Source of the DNA: Deltaproteobacteria bacterium
Lineage (GTDB): Bacteria > SAR324 > XYD2-FULL-50-16
DNA length: 35,731 nucleotides
Direction of reading: 5' to 3'
Assembly (NCBI GenBank): GCA_018645005.1
Contig: JABGPJ010000118.1
Coordinates: 2,591-38,321 of the forward strand
Under the pieces are notes generated by a model that worked only from the letters and a program-made list of their open reading frames with translations, was not told where the DNA came from and did no database searches. Numbering within the stretch: the first letter of the stretch is position 1; every line of letters begins with the position of its first letter. This document shows positions 1 through 8,311 of this stretch, in pieces. Made by a program: the position numbers and the translations under genes.

Positions 1-1184
1 TCCTCTTTCGTATGGTCCGCATTGATCTGGAAGCGGATTTTTTCATCTCCCTTGGGAACGACAGGAAAACCAAGACCAACCACCAGGACACCCTGCTCGA
101 AGAAATCTACGACCATTTTCCTGGTTTTTGCAGTATCCCGGATAAGCAGAGGTGTCACTGGATGTGGACCCGGAATGGATTCCATGTCCAGTGCAGTAAA
201 ACCATCCCGCATCTGCTTTTGTCTTTCCTGCAGATTTTTCAGCCTTTCCTGTCCCTCAGGGCTGTCGCAGATATTAAGGGCTTCAACTGCTGCAGCACAA
301 TCTGCTACGCTCAAGGGGTTGGTGTAGATATAAGTATCCGCCTTCTGCCGTACCGCTTCAATGATTGTCTCGCTGGAAGCGATGAAGCCTCCATTAACCC
401 CAAAAGCCTTGCCGAAGGTTCCGATAATCAGATCGGGTTGGGCGCTGGTATGCTCGGCTGTGCCCCGACCGGTCTTTCCATAGGCGCCAATGCCATGGGA
501 ATCGTCCTCCATGGTGATCAGGCCCTCTTCGAACTTGTCTTCGAAGGGACGGATGGTTTCCAGGATGCGGTCCAAGGGCGCAAAATCACCGCGCATGCTG
601 AAAATACCGTCAAAGACAACGATCACTCGCTTGACATGCTCAGGAACATTTTCCAGGCATCGTTGCAGGTCAGCCATGTCGTTGTGCTTGAATATCGCTT
701 TGTTCTGTCGCTCGACGCCAATGATACGCATGGCCCGAATGATACTGTTGTGATTCAACTCATCGCCGATCCAGAATGTCTGCTTGTTCGAAATGGCAAA
801 CGCGGCCCCGCAGTTTGAGGTATATGCTGAATTGAATATTTTGGCAGCAGGCATGCCGGTGAATTTGGCGACTCTCTCTTCCAGGGCAATATGGTGGGCA
901 AAGGTCCCGTCGATAAATCTAACGGCCCCGGGTCCCACCCCAAATTCTCGGGTTGCTTCATCTGCCGCCTTGATCAGGGCCGGATGATTGGAGAGGGAGA
1001 GGTAGCTATTGGAATTCAGTCGGATAAACTCCTGTTGATAGCCTTTGATCATATATCTGGGACCCCGTGTTTCGTTGGCCGCCAGATAACCATTAATAAT
1101 CCTTTCGGCAGGTTTGGTGCGTCCCTCTTTTTCCAGTTGACTGAGTTCGGCAGCAAGTATTTGATCTAATTTTTGGGTACTCAT
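1..1184 (-). CDS. kbl: 2-amino-3-ketobutyrate CoA ligase (glycine C-acetyltransferase), 3' end cut by window edge
   Basis: PLP-dependent enzyme of the alpha-oxoamine synthase family. It would cleave 2-amino-3-ketobutyrate with CoA to glycine and acetyl-CoA, the second step of threonine degradation, in the cytoplasm. 394 codons are visible; the family is about 398 residues, so only the last few residues lie outside. The start is ATG at 1184-1182 (MSTQKLDQIL) with GAGG six bases upstream. Seen motifs: EDDSHGIGAYGKTGRG (PLP-aspartate region), IIGTFGKAFG with the expected Schiff-base lysine near residue 258, and GFPVVPKGDEKIRFQ near the C-terminus. BioF (8-amino-7-oxononanoate synthase) is the close alternative, but the adjacent threonine dehydrogenase gene strongly favours Kbl. 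It lies 357 bp downstream of that gene on the same strand, a long gap for one operon. Confidence 0.85.
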   Translation of the reverse strand, partial: MSTQKLDQILAAELSQLEKEGRTKPAERIINGYLAANETRGPRYMIKGYQQEFIRLNSNSYLSLSNHPALIKAADEATREFGVGPGAVRFIDGTFAHHIALEERVAKFTGMPAAKIFNSAYTSNCGAAFAISNKQTFWIGDELNHNSIIRAMRIIGVERQNKAIFKHNDMADLQRCLENVPEHVKRVIVVFDGIFSMRGDFAPLDRILETIRPFEDKFEEGLITMEDDSHGIGAYGKTGRGTAEHTSAQPDLIIGTFGKAFGVNGGFIASSETIIEAVRQKADTYIYTNPLSVADCAAAVEALNICDSPEGQERLKNLQERQKQMRDGFTALDMESIPGPHPVTPLLIRDTAKTRKMVVDFFEQGVLVVGLGFPVVPKGDEKIRFQINADHTKE

Positions 1185-1541
1185 CAGTTCCTCTTTAGTT
1201 CGATATTTTGTAATTATTCAGCTCTCTTTGCATAATTCCGCCATTGCACAGGTGCTACTTTCGATCCCTAACGTCCCTCAAGCCCCACCAGAGCAGTCGC
1301 ACTAGCACAAGTTTTTCAAAAAGTGGTGAGTAGGTGCGTTATTTTAAAAAAAATGTTTGATCCAGGGATCGCTATCAACATGTCTGGTTGTCTCTTTGTT
1401 TTTAGTCTGATTCTGGCCCCTGACAGGCTCAGCTTAAGGGATTTTTTGAAGGCTGTACACCGTATATCCGCATTGGATCCGATGCATTTCATTCCTTATC
1501 CCTCTCCCTCCTCGCCCAGGTGGTTTCAATATCCTCACTTT
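1185..1541. other. Gene-free interval between kbl and tdh
   Basis: 357 bp between the end of the dehydrogenase gene and the start of kbl. Only the kbl ribosome binding site (GAGG, about 1191-1194 on the minus strand) is recognisable. I see no convincing promoter, terminator or repeat. The open frames that cross it on the plus strand have no recognisable product. It may hold a separate kbl promoter. Confidence 0.4.
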
Positions 1542-2579
1542 CTAATCTGCCCAATTAAGGATAACCTTGCCCGATTGACCAGTTCTCATGATTTGAAAAG
1601 CCTCTGCAAAATCCTGATAGTGGTAGCGATGTGTAATCACAGGTGAAATATCGAGGCCTGTCTGGATCATGCTTGTCATTTTATACCATGTTTCATACAT
1701 CTCTCGACCATAGATCCCTTTGATGTTTAATCCATTGAAGATGACCAGGTCCCAGTCGATTTGGGTTTGTGGAGGTAAAATTCCAAGTAGGGCAACCTTT
1801 CCGCCGTGGCACATAACTTTTAACATATCAGCGAAAGCCTGGCTATTGCCCGACATCTCCAACCCGACATCAAAACCCTCCTTCATTTTGAGTTCGAGCA
1901 GAACATTTTCCAGGTTTTCTTTACTGGTATTAACGGCTTTCGTGGCCCCCAGTTTTTTGGCCAACTCAAGTCGATAGGGGTTGATATCGGTGATGACCAC
2001 ATGGCGGGCTCCAGCATGCTTGGCAATGGCCACAGTCATGATGCCAATGGGGCCAGCGCCGGTAATCAGTACATCTTCTCCGAGCAGGTCAAAGGAGAGA
2101 GCTGAGTGAGCCGCATTTCCCAGAGGATCAAAACAGGCCAGGATGTCGGTTGAAATTTTGGGATCCGCATACCAGACATTGGTCACAGGCAGGCTCAGAT
2201 ACTCGGCATAAGCACCGGCCCGGTTCACACCCACGCCAGTGGTTTTCATACAGAGGTGTCTGCGGCCTGCCAGGCAATTGCGACAATGCCCGCAGACGAC
2301 ATGGCCCTCTCCGCTGACCAGATCGCCTTTTTTGAAATCGTGGACGTTGCTCCCCACCTTTTCCACAGTCCCCACGAATTCATGTCCCACTGTCATGGGG
2401 ACCGGAATGGTCTTCTGAGCCCATTCATCCCAATTGAAGATGTGAATATCTGTTCCGCAAATGGCCGTTTTTTGAATCTTGATCAGCACATCATTGATAC
2501 CGATTTTCGGAACAGGAACCTCATCAAGCCACAAACCCGGTTTTGCATATTTTTTAACTAAGGCTTTCATTTTGGTCAT
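1542..2579 (-). CDS. tdh: L-threonine 3-dehydrogenase
   Basis: Zinc- and NAD-dependent medium-chain dehydrogenase that oxidises L-threonine to 2-amino-3-ketobutyrate, the substrate of the neighbouring kbl product. 345 residues, the normal family length. Seen: catalytic zinc region [15 protein letters not shown] with Cys41, [12 protein letters not shown], structural zinc cysteines in [15 protein letters not shown] (about 96-110), the characteristic [10 protein letters not shown] and Rossmann loop GAGPIGIM. The C-terminal [16 protein letters not shown] is typical of Tdh rather than sorbitol dehydrogenases. The start ATG at 2579 has AGGGA about six bases upstream; a second Met three codons in is possible. 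It begins 27 bp after the aspartate kinase gene, so the two are very probably cotranscribed. Confidence 0.93.
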   Translation of the reverse strand: MTKMKALVKKYAKPGLWLDEVPVPKIGINDVLIKIQKTAICGTDIHIFNWDEWAQKTIPVPMTVGHEFVGTVEKVGSNVHDFKKGDLVSGEGHVVCGHCRNCLAGRRHLCMKTTGVGVNRAGAYAEYLSLPVTNVWYADPKISTDILACFDPLGNAAHSALSFDLLGEDVLITGAGPIGIMTVAIAKHAGARHVVITDINPYRLELAKKLGATKAVNTSKENLENVLLELKMKEGFDVGLEMSGNSQAFADMLKVMCHGGKVALLGILPPQTQIDWDLVIFNGLNIKGIYGREMYETWYKMTSMIQTGLDISPVITHRYHYQDFAEAFQIMRTGQSGKVILNWAD

Positions 2580-2606
2580 GCTGTTCCCTGTGGATGAGAT
2601 AGGTAT

Positions 2607-4019
2607 TTAGTTTGCTTCTGAATCCTTTTGTTGTTCGCAGAGGGCTTGGTGCAGATATTTTTGGGCCTCAATAAATGCATCACGAAACACGATGAATTGC
2701 ATATTGGTCTGGCGGGATGTTTGTGAGACCGCTAAAATGTTTATCCCCTTGCTCGCCAGGGCATTGGTGGCCATGGCCAAAATACCTGGCTTGGCGATAT
2801 TGGATCCGATCGCACAGACGATTGCGACAGGTGCAACGGTGACTGTTTCAAATTGGGCTTTCAGATCTTTCACCAATGCCTTCGAGTAGTTTTTATCTTT
2901 GATGATAATTTCGATGGTATTCGCATTGGTCATTTTGCAGATAAAGGACACCTGATTTTTGACAAAAACCTTCATAATTTCCAAATCGAATCCAATTTTA
3001 CCCACCATGCGTGTGTCATAAATGCTGATGCTGGTCGTTTTTTTCGACCCGGTAATAATTTCGATTCTCGATTCCGGGCAGATATAGTCCTTAGTGATCA
3101 GGGTTCCTTGATGCCTGGGTTCAAAAGCGTTTTTTACCCGTATTGGAATTCCGGCTGTTTCCAGAACTTTGGATGCTTTGGGGTGAATCGCTTCCATATC
3201 CACATCTGCTAATTGATCCGCTACATCAAAATTGGTATTACACATCGGTTTTACGGCATCAATTCCCAGAAGTTCCGGATCGCCGGAGCAGAGATGAAAC
3301 TCCTTATGAATAACCGCCTCCTTCGCCTTCAGGGCGACTGCTATCTTAGAAAAAGTGACCTCTGAATATCCGCGATCAAATTCTCTCATAATCCCTTCTG
3401 TGCCTTTTGTGTAACCAGTGACAAAGCAGATCTCTGCAGAGGGATTAACTGTTTCAAAAGCATGTTTGATACGCTCGTCTATCGTGTATTGGCTGCTATC
3501 ACCCCAGCCACTGAGATCGATGAAATTTGATTGATAACCACGATATTGCAGAATATTTGCAGAATTGAACGCACTATGCATCTCTCCCAATGAAGCCAAC
3601 AGTTCGCGGGTTGAAAGTAAAAGTTCGGTTCGATTGACATAGCCTGAGGCCAACACGGCTTCTATGCTTTCCAAGACTGCTATGGCTTTGTCTATTCGCG
3701 TACTGATAAATTCATTTGCTATGGTCAGGTCCAGGCCGACTTCAACAAAGCCTTTGTTGATTTTAAAAAGTTTCTGCTTTAGTTTCTGTAAAGCTTGCTG
3801 GTAGTTCCCCTGCCTTTCAAATATCTTGTAAATACCTGTGTTATCGGATTTTTTATGTTCAAGCAGGTCGTTTGTTATGCCCCCATAGGCAGAAACCACG
3901 AAAATCCGGTTATAAACATTCTGTTCATCATGTAAAATAATACTATCTACAATTTTACCGAACAGTAACATGGAAGTTCCGCCGATTTTTTCGATACAAA
4001 CTTGATTTGTTTTCACCAT
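2607..4019 (-). CDS. Aspartate kinase, Ask_Ect-like subtype
   Basis: Phosphorylates L-aspartate, the first step of the aspartate-family pathway (threonine, methionine, lysine, or ectoine). 470 residues. The N-terminal kinase motif is EKIGGTSM (residues 10-17) instead of the usual KFGGTS. Other signatures are VSAYGGITNDLLEHKK, LASLGEMHSAFN, DRGYSEVTF, AVIHKEFHL and MEAIHPKASKVLE. The C-terminal third contains two ACT-type regulatory segments, the second including GILAMATNALASKGINIL. From memory of the family, this combination matches the specialised aspartokinase found in ectoine gene clusters (Ask_Ect) better than LysC or ThrA. No ectABC genes are in the window. The neighbours are threonine catabolism genes, 27 bp downstream. 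Function is secure; the subtype is inference. Confidence 0.9.
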   Translation of the reverse strand: MVKTNQVCIEKIGGTSMLLFGKIVDSIILHDEQNVYNRIFVVSAYGGITNDLLEHKKSDNTGIYKIFERQGNYQQALQKLKQKLFKINKGFVEVGLDLTIANEFISTRIDKAIAVLESIEAVLASGYVNRTELLLSTRELLASLGEMHSAFNSANILQYRGYQSNFIDLSGWGDSSQYTIDERIKHAFETVNPSAEICFVTGYTKGTEGIMREFDRGYSEVTFSKIAVALKAKEAVIHKEFHLCSGDPELLGIDAVKPMCNTNFDVADQLADVDMEAIHPKASKVLETAGIPIRVKNAFEPRHQGTLITKDYICPESRIEIITGSKKTTSISIYDTRMVGKIGFDLEIMKVFVKNQVSFICKMTNANTIEIIIKDKNYSKALVKDLKAQFETVTVAPVAIVCAIGSNIAKPGILAMATNALASKGINILAVSQTSRQTNMQFIVFRDAFIEAQKYLHQALCEQQKDSEAN

Positions 4020-4167
4020 ATTCCAAGTGTATTTCGTTTTGTATTTAATTCATGACCGATATCATTCTTAATAGTATGTCGGCTGTGATTCGGTCAATGA
4101 CCAGAACGGAGAGAGGCGTCCCCCGCTATTGCTCTGCAGTAGAAAAAATAAGCAAAGAACCAGACCT

Positions 4168-4199
4168 GTTTTCAGCAAAAACCTAACCGGACATTGCTG
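4168..4199 (+). repeat. Single arm of a second inverted-repeat family
   Basis: The stretch from about 4168 to 4199 contains CAAAAACCTAACCGG-ACATTGCTG. Its reverse complement is identical over about 24 bp to the left arm of the long inverted repeat at 12557-12612, and the right arm of that repeat carries a near copy. Here only one arm is present, between the aspartate kinase and hydrolase genes. It may be a remnant or solo copy of that element. No transposase is associated. Confidence 0.6.
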
Positions 4200-4227
4200 G
4201 ACCTGTTTGAATAGTTAAAAATTTGAT

Positions 4228-5187
4228 TTATTTTTCCTGAACCATCTTTTGTAACCAGGGACCCAAATAATTGGAGGCAGTCAACAGGATCGAAAGGTGT
4301 CTTTCTTTTTCTATAATTTTTCTAGAAGATTTTGAACTGTTTTCTTTAAAAAAAGCGGTAACCTTGGCTGCATCCAATACCTCATCATTTTCGCCAATCC
4401 ATATCGCTACCGGCAGGATTAACTCTTGAAGCTGCTCATCTGGTGCAACCGGGGTTTGAGCATTTGCCATAAAGACTGTGATAGCAGCAATATTTTTTGA
4501 ACTTTGCAGTATTTCTTTTGAATAATTAAAAAATACGGCTGGAGAATGACCATGGGTCCCAAACATGGCGTTTTTTACAAAAAGACTCGTTTTTGCGGTG
4601 GCAAACGGATAAGGAATATCCTCAATTTCAGTTTTAGAGCGAAAACCAAGGTGAGGAGAAAGAAACAGATACCCCTCTACTTTTTCCCGATTCTTGAAAC
4701 TTGAATAATTTAGGATTAAGCCGCCGCCCGACGAATGACCACCGAGGAAAACTGATTTACCAGGGTATTGCGCTCTGAGATATCGAATGAAAAGGCCAAT
4801 ATCGTCAAAAACCTGTGCAACGCTTGGTGTATCTCCCCTTTCTCCACTCGAATCACCGTGCCCCCTGATATCCGGTGTAACGACAAGGATATTGTACTGT
4901 TTGCTTAACCCATCTCCGATAAACTCGTAGCCACCAGAGCTATAAGTGCCCCCGCCATGGTAGAAAAGCAGGATAGCTTCCATTTTTTGCGGTACATATT
5001 CTCTAAAGGCAAGCCTGGATTTGTCACCAGCTTCTTTATACTGAAGGGGCGGTAGAGCCACTTTTTCAGCAGACAACAATTCTTCAAAAGAAAATGAAGG
5101 GGCTCTAACAGTCTTTTTTGGGATATTCGAAGTTACACAACCGATAAAGATAAAAATGCTTGAGATCAAAGTTAACGTCTTCTTCAC
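4228..5187 (-). CDS. Lipoprotein alpha/beta hydrolase (lysophospholipase/monoacylglycerol lipase-like)
   Basis: 319 residues. The N-terminus is a lipoprotein signal peptide with a lipobox ending IFIGC (Cys17), so the protein should be anchored to a membrane outside the cytoplasm. Fold motifs: oxyanion region YHGGGTYSSGG (about 76-86), PDIRGHGDSSG (105-115), nucleophile elbow GGHSSGG with Ser152, a probable acid in IGENDEV and a catalytic histidine in KERHLSIL near the C-terminus. The arrangement matches the serine aminopeptidase S33/lysophospholipase group; the substrate cannot be inferred. The start is GTG at 5187 with GAGGA six bases upstream. Transcribed alone on the minus strand; the upstream region holds foldback elements from 5413 onwards. 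Confidence 0.8.
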   Translation of the reverse strand: MKKTLTLISSIFIFIGCVTSNIPKKTVRAPSFSFEELLSAEKVALPPLQYKEAGDKSRLAFREYVPQKMEAILLFYHGGGTYSSGGYEFIGDGLSKQYNILVVTPDIRGHGDSSGERGDTPSVAQVFDDIGLFIRYLRAQYPGKSVFLGGHSSGGGLILNYSSFKNREKVEGYLFLSPHLGFRSKTEIEDIPYPFATAKTSLFVKNAMFGTHGHSPAVFFNYSKEILQSSKNIAAITVFMANAQTPVAPDEQLQELILPVAIWIGENDEVLDAAKVTAFFKENSSKSSRKIIEKERHLSILLTASNYLGPWLQKMVQEK

Positions 5188-5412
5188 ACATCCTCTTTTT
5201 AGAAAGTCAGGATTTTAAGTAATAGTCCAATTTTATCAGACTGCGATTTTATACTGCGCCCACACCTCAGCCCGGTAACTCCGTTTTTGTTGATAGATAA
5301 GGCACACCAACTGTAACAAAAATGAAAAGTGTACTTTTTGAACAGAACTACGTCAAACCAGGGAGCTGATATCTTCCCTCTTCTTTACAGAGATTCAATA
5401 AGCTGATACCTA
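5188..5412. other. Intergenic region upstream of the hydrolase
   Basis: Divergent spacer between the lipoprotein hydrolase gene and the repeat block that starts at 5413. The hydrolase ribosome binding site (GAGGA on the minus strand) is at its edge. I see no clear promoter motif, RNA gene or ORF. Confidence 0.4.
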
Positions 5413-5624
5413 GGGATCGTTATAAAACAACTTCACTTAATCTGTTTGCAAGGGGATCCAAGTGTTTCTCATTAGTGTCCAAGAAACACGTTGTCGTTCA
5501 AAAATAACTTCACTTAATCTGTTTGAAAAAATCCCAAAAGCCAGACATTTTGCGAACAGAATGTGACAGCAACGTGTTTCCTTTTCACTAATCTGAAACA
5601 CTTGACTAATTTATGAGCAGACCC
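5413..5624 (+). repeat. Foldback element, rearranged two-hairpin type (tandem copy 1)
   Basis: Starts GGGATCGTTATAAAACAACTT and ends GAGCAGACCC, flanked by CTA on the left and TTA on the right. The body has the hairpin half ACTTCACTTAATCTGTTTG twice. Between these lies an inverted copy of the GTGTTTC/GAAACAC hairpin (about 5461-5495). A full two-hairpin right part follows, ending at CACTTGACTAATTTATGAG. It looks like a truncated copy fused to a second copy. It shares its right TTA with the next element. Confidence 0.75.
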
Positions 5625-5627
5625 TTA

Positions 5628-5764
5628 GGGATCGTTCATAAATAACTTCACATAATCTATTTGCTAAAGTCCCCAATGCACTGGACATTAGGCAAACAGA
5701 ATGTGACAGCAACGTGTTTCCTTTTCACTAATCTGAAACACTTGACTAATTTATGAGCCGACCC
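5628..5764 (+). repeat. Foldback element, two-hairpin type (tandem copy 2)
   Basis: 137 bp between exact TTA direct repeats (5625-5627 and 5765-5767). The ends GGGATCGTTCATAAATAA and TTTATGAGCCGACCC pair with each other. Inside are hairpin 1 (ACTTCACATAATC...GCAAACAGAATGTGA) and hairpin 2 (CAACGTGTTTC...GAAACACTTG). Folded, the single strand would form a three-way junction. It lies 60 bp before the LytTR regulator gene. Confidence 0.85.
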
Positions 5765-5827
5765 TTAGCCAAAAAATAAGATTGCGAAAATATAGAATAA
5801 ATCGACCCAAACTCAACCATTAAACCC

Positions 5828-7444
5828 ATGCATGTTTGGCCTAAAAAATGGCTTGTATTTTTTGCGTGCCTTCTTTTGAATTCACCGTTCATTTTGGCCG
5901 ATTCAATAGATCTGACAGGCAGAATTTCCTATCTTAAGGAAAAAGATCGAGCATACACCATTGATGAGTTATCATCTTCCGAATTCTCAAATAAGTTCTT
6001 GAAGGCATCTTCCAACATAATGCTATTCGGACTGAGTGATAAACCATACTGGCTGAAGCTCGACCTTGCTTCCGCTCAGTTAAAACAAAGCGATCAATGG
6101 CTTCTGGAAATCAGTAACTACAAGCTAAATCAGGTTGAGGTAATTTATCAAAATATCTCCGGGGAACGAGAACATCTGCATGCCGGTATATTTGTTCCTG
6201 TTTGGGAGCAGATGATCAACAGCCGCAATTATGTATTTCCCTTGAAAGGCATTGATTTTCGAGAACCGTTGTACATCAAGGTTGCATCGCCGTACATCAG
6301 AATTCCAATCTCATTGTTGAACCTCAGCGGATTTATCGAAAAGGAGCAGATCCAGATTTTGACAGATGGTATTTTTTACGGGATAGTTTTTGCTATCCTG
6401 TGTTATCATTTTTTAATTTTTCTTGCCTTACGAAATAGATCCTACCTGCATTACGCAATATTCTTAACATTTGTGCTGCTATGGTTTTTATCCGGTCAAG
6501 GTTGGGCGTTGCTCTATCTATTTGCGCCGCTGCCGAAACTCGGTCATATCAGCAATCCTCTTCTGGGTTTGGCTGTTTTGATAAGCGGAATCCAGTTCAC
6601 TAAGGTCTATTTGAACCTGACAGCCTACAGTAAGGTTTTAAATAAAACATTAGGAGTTTTTCAGGTTCTTATTTTGTCCATGGGGGTTCTGGGTCCTGTT
6701 CTATTGATATCAGGCTTGGAACCGGCCTATGCAGTTTTATACAACCTGGGCTTTCTGATTATCATCATCGTAATCTGCCTCTGTTTTTATTCAGCCTATA
6801 AAGGGATTTCTGCAGGACAGGTTACGGCAAAGTATTATCTCATCGCAACCAGCCTGCAGTTTATTGTCTCTGCTACTATGATTTTTTCCTTTTTTGAATT
6901 GATACCATATAGATTTGAATGGAAATTACTCCAGTGGAGCTCAATTATCGAAATGCTGATTTTCTCTTTTGGCTTATCACAACAGGTCAAGATGTTGGAA
7001 ACCGAAAAACAGAGAATCAACGAGGAACTGCTTTCAGCTGGAGAAAATTCAATAATCCAATTGGAAACGATCAATAAACTGAAGGATCAGCTTCTCTCCA
7101 AGGTTACTGATCCACGCTTGTACCCAGAGTTTGCTAAATTGTTCCCGGTTATAAACAAAATCATTTACATACAAGCATTAGGCAACGCGAGCAGAGTTGT
7201 ATATTCTGAAGAAGGAATGGAATATGAAGTCGAGATTCAAAGCGGACTAAAAGATATCGAAAAGTTTTTCGATGTAGACCAATTTATTCGTATTCACAAA
7301 ACGTATCTGCTTAGGAAAGGTATCAAATTCCAGCTAAAGCGTCGCAGTTCGGCGGATTACGATTTGGTAATTCGTAAAGTGGTTCTACCGGTCGGCAGAA
7401 AATACGCTAAAATTTTGAAAAGCTTAGGGATCGTACAAAAATAA
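5828..7444 (+). CDS. Membrane-bound LytTR transcription regulator with 7TMR-DISM sensor
   Basis: 538 residues. The order of parts is: signal peptide (1-24, ending in FILA); an extracytoplasmic beta-rich region (about 30-170) resembling 7TMR-DISM extracellular domains; seven hydrophobic segments (about 178-390, starting GIFYGIVFAILCYHFLIF); a short coiled linker (KQRINEELLSAGENS); and a C-terminal LytTR-type DNA-binding domain (about 430-530, FFDVDQFIRIHKTYLL...VLPVGRKYAKIL). The protein would sense a ligand outside and bind DNA from the membrane. No strong ribosome binding site precedes ATG 5828. The last residues LGIVQK and the stop codon come from a foldback element inserted at 7424. Removing it predicts an older C-terminus reading SLIQDSNSN. 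Target genes are unknown; the downstream molybdenum hydroxylase is a candidate. Confidence 0.8.
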   Translation: MHVWPKKWLVFFACLLLNSPFILADSIDLTGRISYLKEKDRAYTIDELSSSEFSNKFLKASSNIMLFGLSDKPYWLKLDLASAQLKQSDQWLLEISNYKLNQVEVIYQNISGEREHLHAGIFVPVWEQMINSRNYVFPLKGIDFREPLYIKVASPYIRIPISLLNLSGFIEKEQIQILTDGIFYGIVFAILCYHFLIFLALRNRSYLHYAIFLTFVLLWFLSGQGWALLYLFAPLPKLGHISNPLLGLAVLISGIQFTKVYLNLTAYSKVLNKTLGVFQVLILSMGVLGPVLLISGLEPAYAVLYNLGFLIIIIVICLCFYSAYKGISAGQVTAKYYLIATSLQFIVSATMIFSFFELIPYRFEWKLLQWSSIIEMLIFSFGLSQQVKMLETEKQRINEELLSAGENSIIQLETINKLKDQLLSKVTDPRLYPEFAKLFPVINKIIYIQALGNASRVVYSEEGMEYEVEIQSGLKDIEKFFDVDQFIRIHKTYLLRKGIKFQLKRRSSADYDLVIRKVVLPVGRKYAKILKSLGIVQK

Positions 7445-7525
7445 CTTGGCATAAGCTGTCAGCAAAAGTCCCCAAAAAACTGGACATTTTGCCGACAGCA
7501 TGCCAAGTAATTTTTGAGCCGACCC
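7427..7525 (+). repeat. Foldback element, simple 99-bp type
   Basis: 99 bp from GGGATCGTACAAAAATAAC to TTTTTGAGCCGACCC, flanked by TTA at 7424-7426 and 7526-7528. The two 44-base arms are near-perfect reverse complements (centre AAAAGTCC...TGGACATTTTG). It overlaps the 3' end of the LytTR gene and supplies its stop codon (TAA 7442-7444). Confidence 0.9.
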
Positions 7526-7528
7526 TTA

Positions 7529-7852
7529 ATACAAGATTCAAATTCAAATTAACCGATCACTTCAATATTGCTGTCTGCAAAAACATAAGGCTTCGATCTT
7601 CTTTTGATAAAGTATCCATCTACCGTTTAAAAGAAAAACAGACCGTAGAATCACGCCTGATTAATCATTCATAACAGGCTGATAAACCCATATCTCCCGA
7701 GTCTGTTTCTACCGTTCAATATCATGCCCCTCAGTGGTTTCTACGATTCAAAATAGAGGGTTTTATCTTGAAGTATTTAATTGGTATTCTAAATTTGAGT
7801 CGGGGGAAATAATTTTGGTTTTTTGCGATTTCGTCACATTTGGGAGGAATTC
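7529..7852. other. Intergenic region upstream of the molybdenum hydroxylase genes
   Basis: About 320 bp after the foldback element. The first 30 bp preserve the older 3' end of the LytTR frame. The only firm signal is the ribosome binding site GGGAGG at 7842-7847, five bases before the ATG at 7853, which fixes that start. Promoter not identified. Confidence 0.5.
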
Positions 7853-8311
7853 ATGGTAAAAATACGAGTGAACGGAATTAATTATCAATTGGATGTCGAT
7901 CCCGATACGCCTCTGCTTTGGGTTTTAACAGAACAGTTGGGATTGACCGGGACAAAGTACAGTTGCGGGATTTCAGAATGTGGTTCTTGTACAGTTCATA
8001 TCGATGGCGAAGCTGAGCTCTCCTGTGGCATTTCGCTGGGTGAGGTCGCCGGCAAAGATGTGGTCACAATTGAGGGCCTGAAAGGACGAATAGCGGATGC
8101 TTTGCGTCAGGCCTGGATTGAGGAAGATGTTCCCCAATGTGGTTATTGCCAATCCGGGCAGATTATGACCGCTGCCACGCTTTTAAAACATAATTCTGAC
8201 CCCAGTGACGATGCTATCGATGGCGCCATGTCCGATGTGTTGTGTCGCTGTGGAAGCTACCAGGGAATACGACAGGCTATTCATCTGGCGGCAGGGAGAA
8301 AAGTATCATGA
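7853..8311 (+). CDS. Isoquinoline 1-oxidoreductase-type [2Fe-2S] subunit (alpha)
   Basis: 152 residues, the usual length for the small iron-sulfur subunit of xanthine dehydrogenase/aldehyde oxidase family enzymes. A plant-type [2Fe-2S] domain has CGISECGSCTVHIDG and a later Cys (SCGISLGE); an alpha-helical [2Fe-2S] domain has CGYCQSGQIM and CRCGSYQG. It passes electrons from the molybdopterin subunit to an external acceptor. ATG 7853 is chosen because of the strong GGGAGG just upstream; a TTG ten codons earlier is unlikely. Its stop overlaps the start of the next gene (ATGA at 8308-8311), so translation is coupled. It has no signal peptide of its own and probably leaves the cell folded with the Tat-targeted large subunit. 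Confidence 0.9.
   Translation: MVKIRVNGINYQLDVDPDTPLLWVLTEQLGLTGTKYSCGISECGSCTVHIDGEAELSCGISLGEVAGKDVVTIEGLKGRIADALRQAWIEEDVPQCGYCQSGQIMTAATLLKHNSDPSDDAIDGAMSDVLCRCGSYQGIRQAIHLAAGRKVS

Noticed and set aside
12-818. Plus-strand 268-codon open frame at the left edge
   Set aside because: It is the complement of kbl, whose PLP motifs are clear on the minus strand.
5413-5770. CRISPR-like repeated block
   Set aside because: The repeats are palindromic elements of different lengths with no regular spacers and no cas genes nearby.
7489-7674. Plus-strand 61-codon frame starting inside a foldback element
   Set aside because: Its start and first residues come from the repeat, it has no ribosome binding site, and the sequence shows no coding character.
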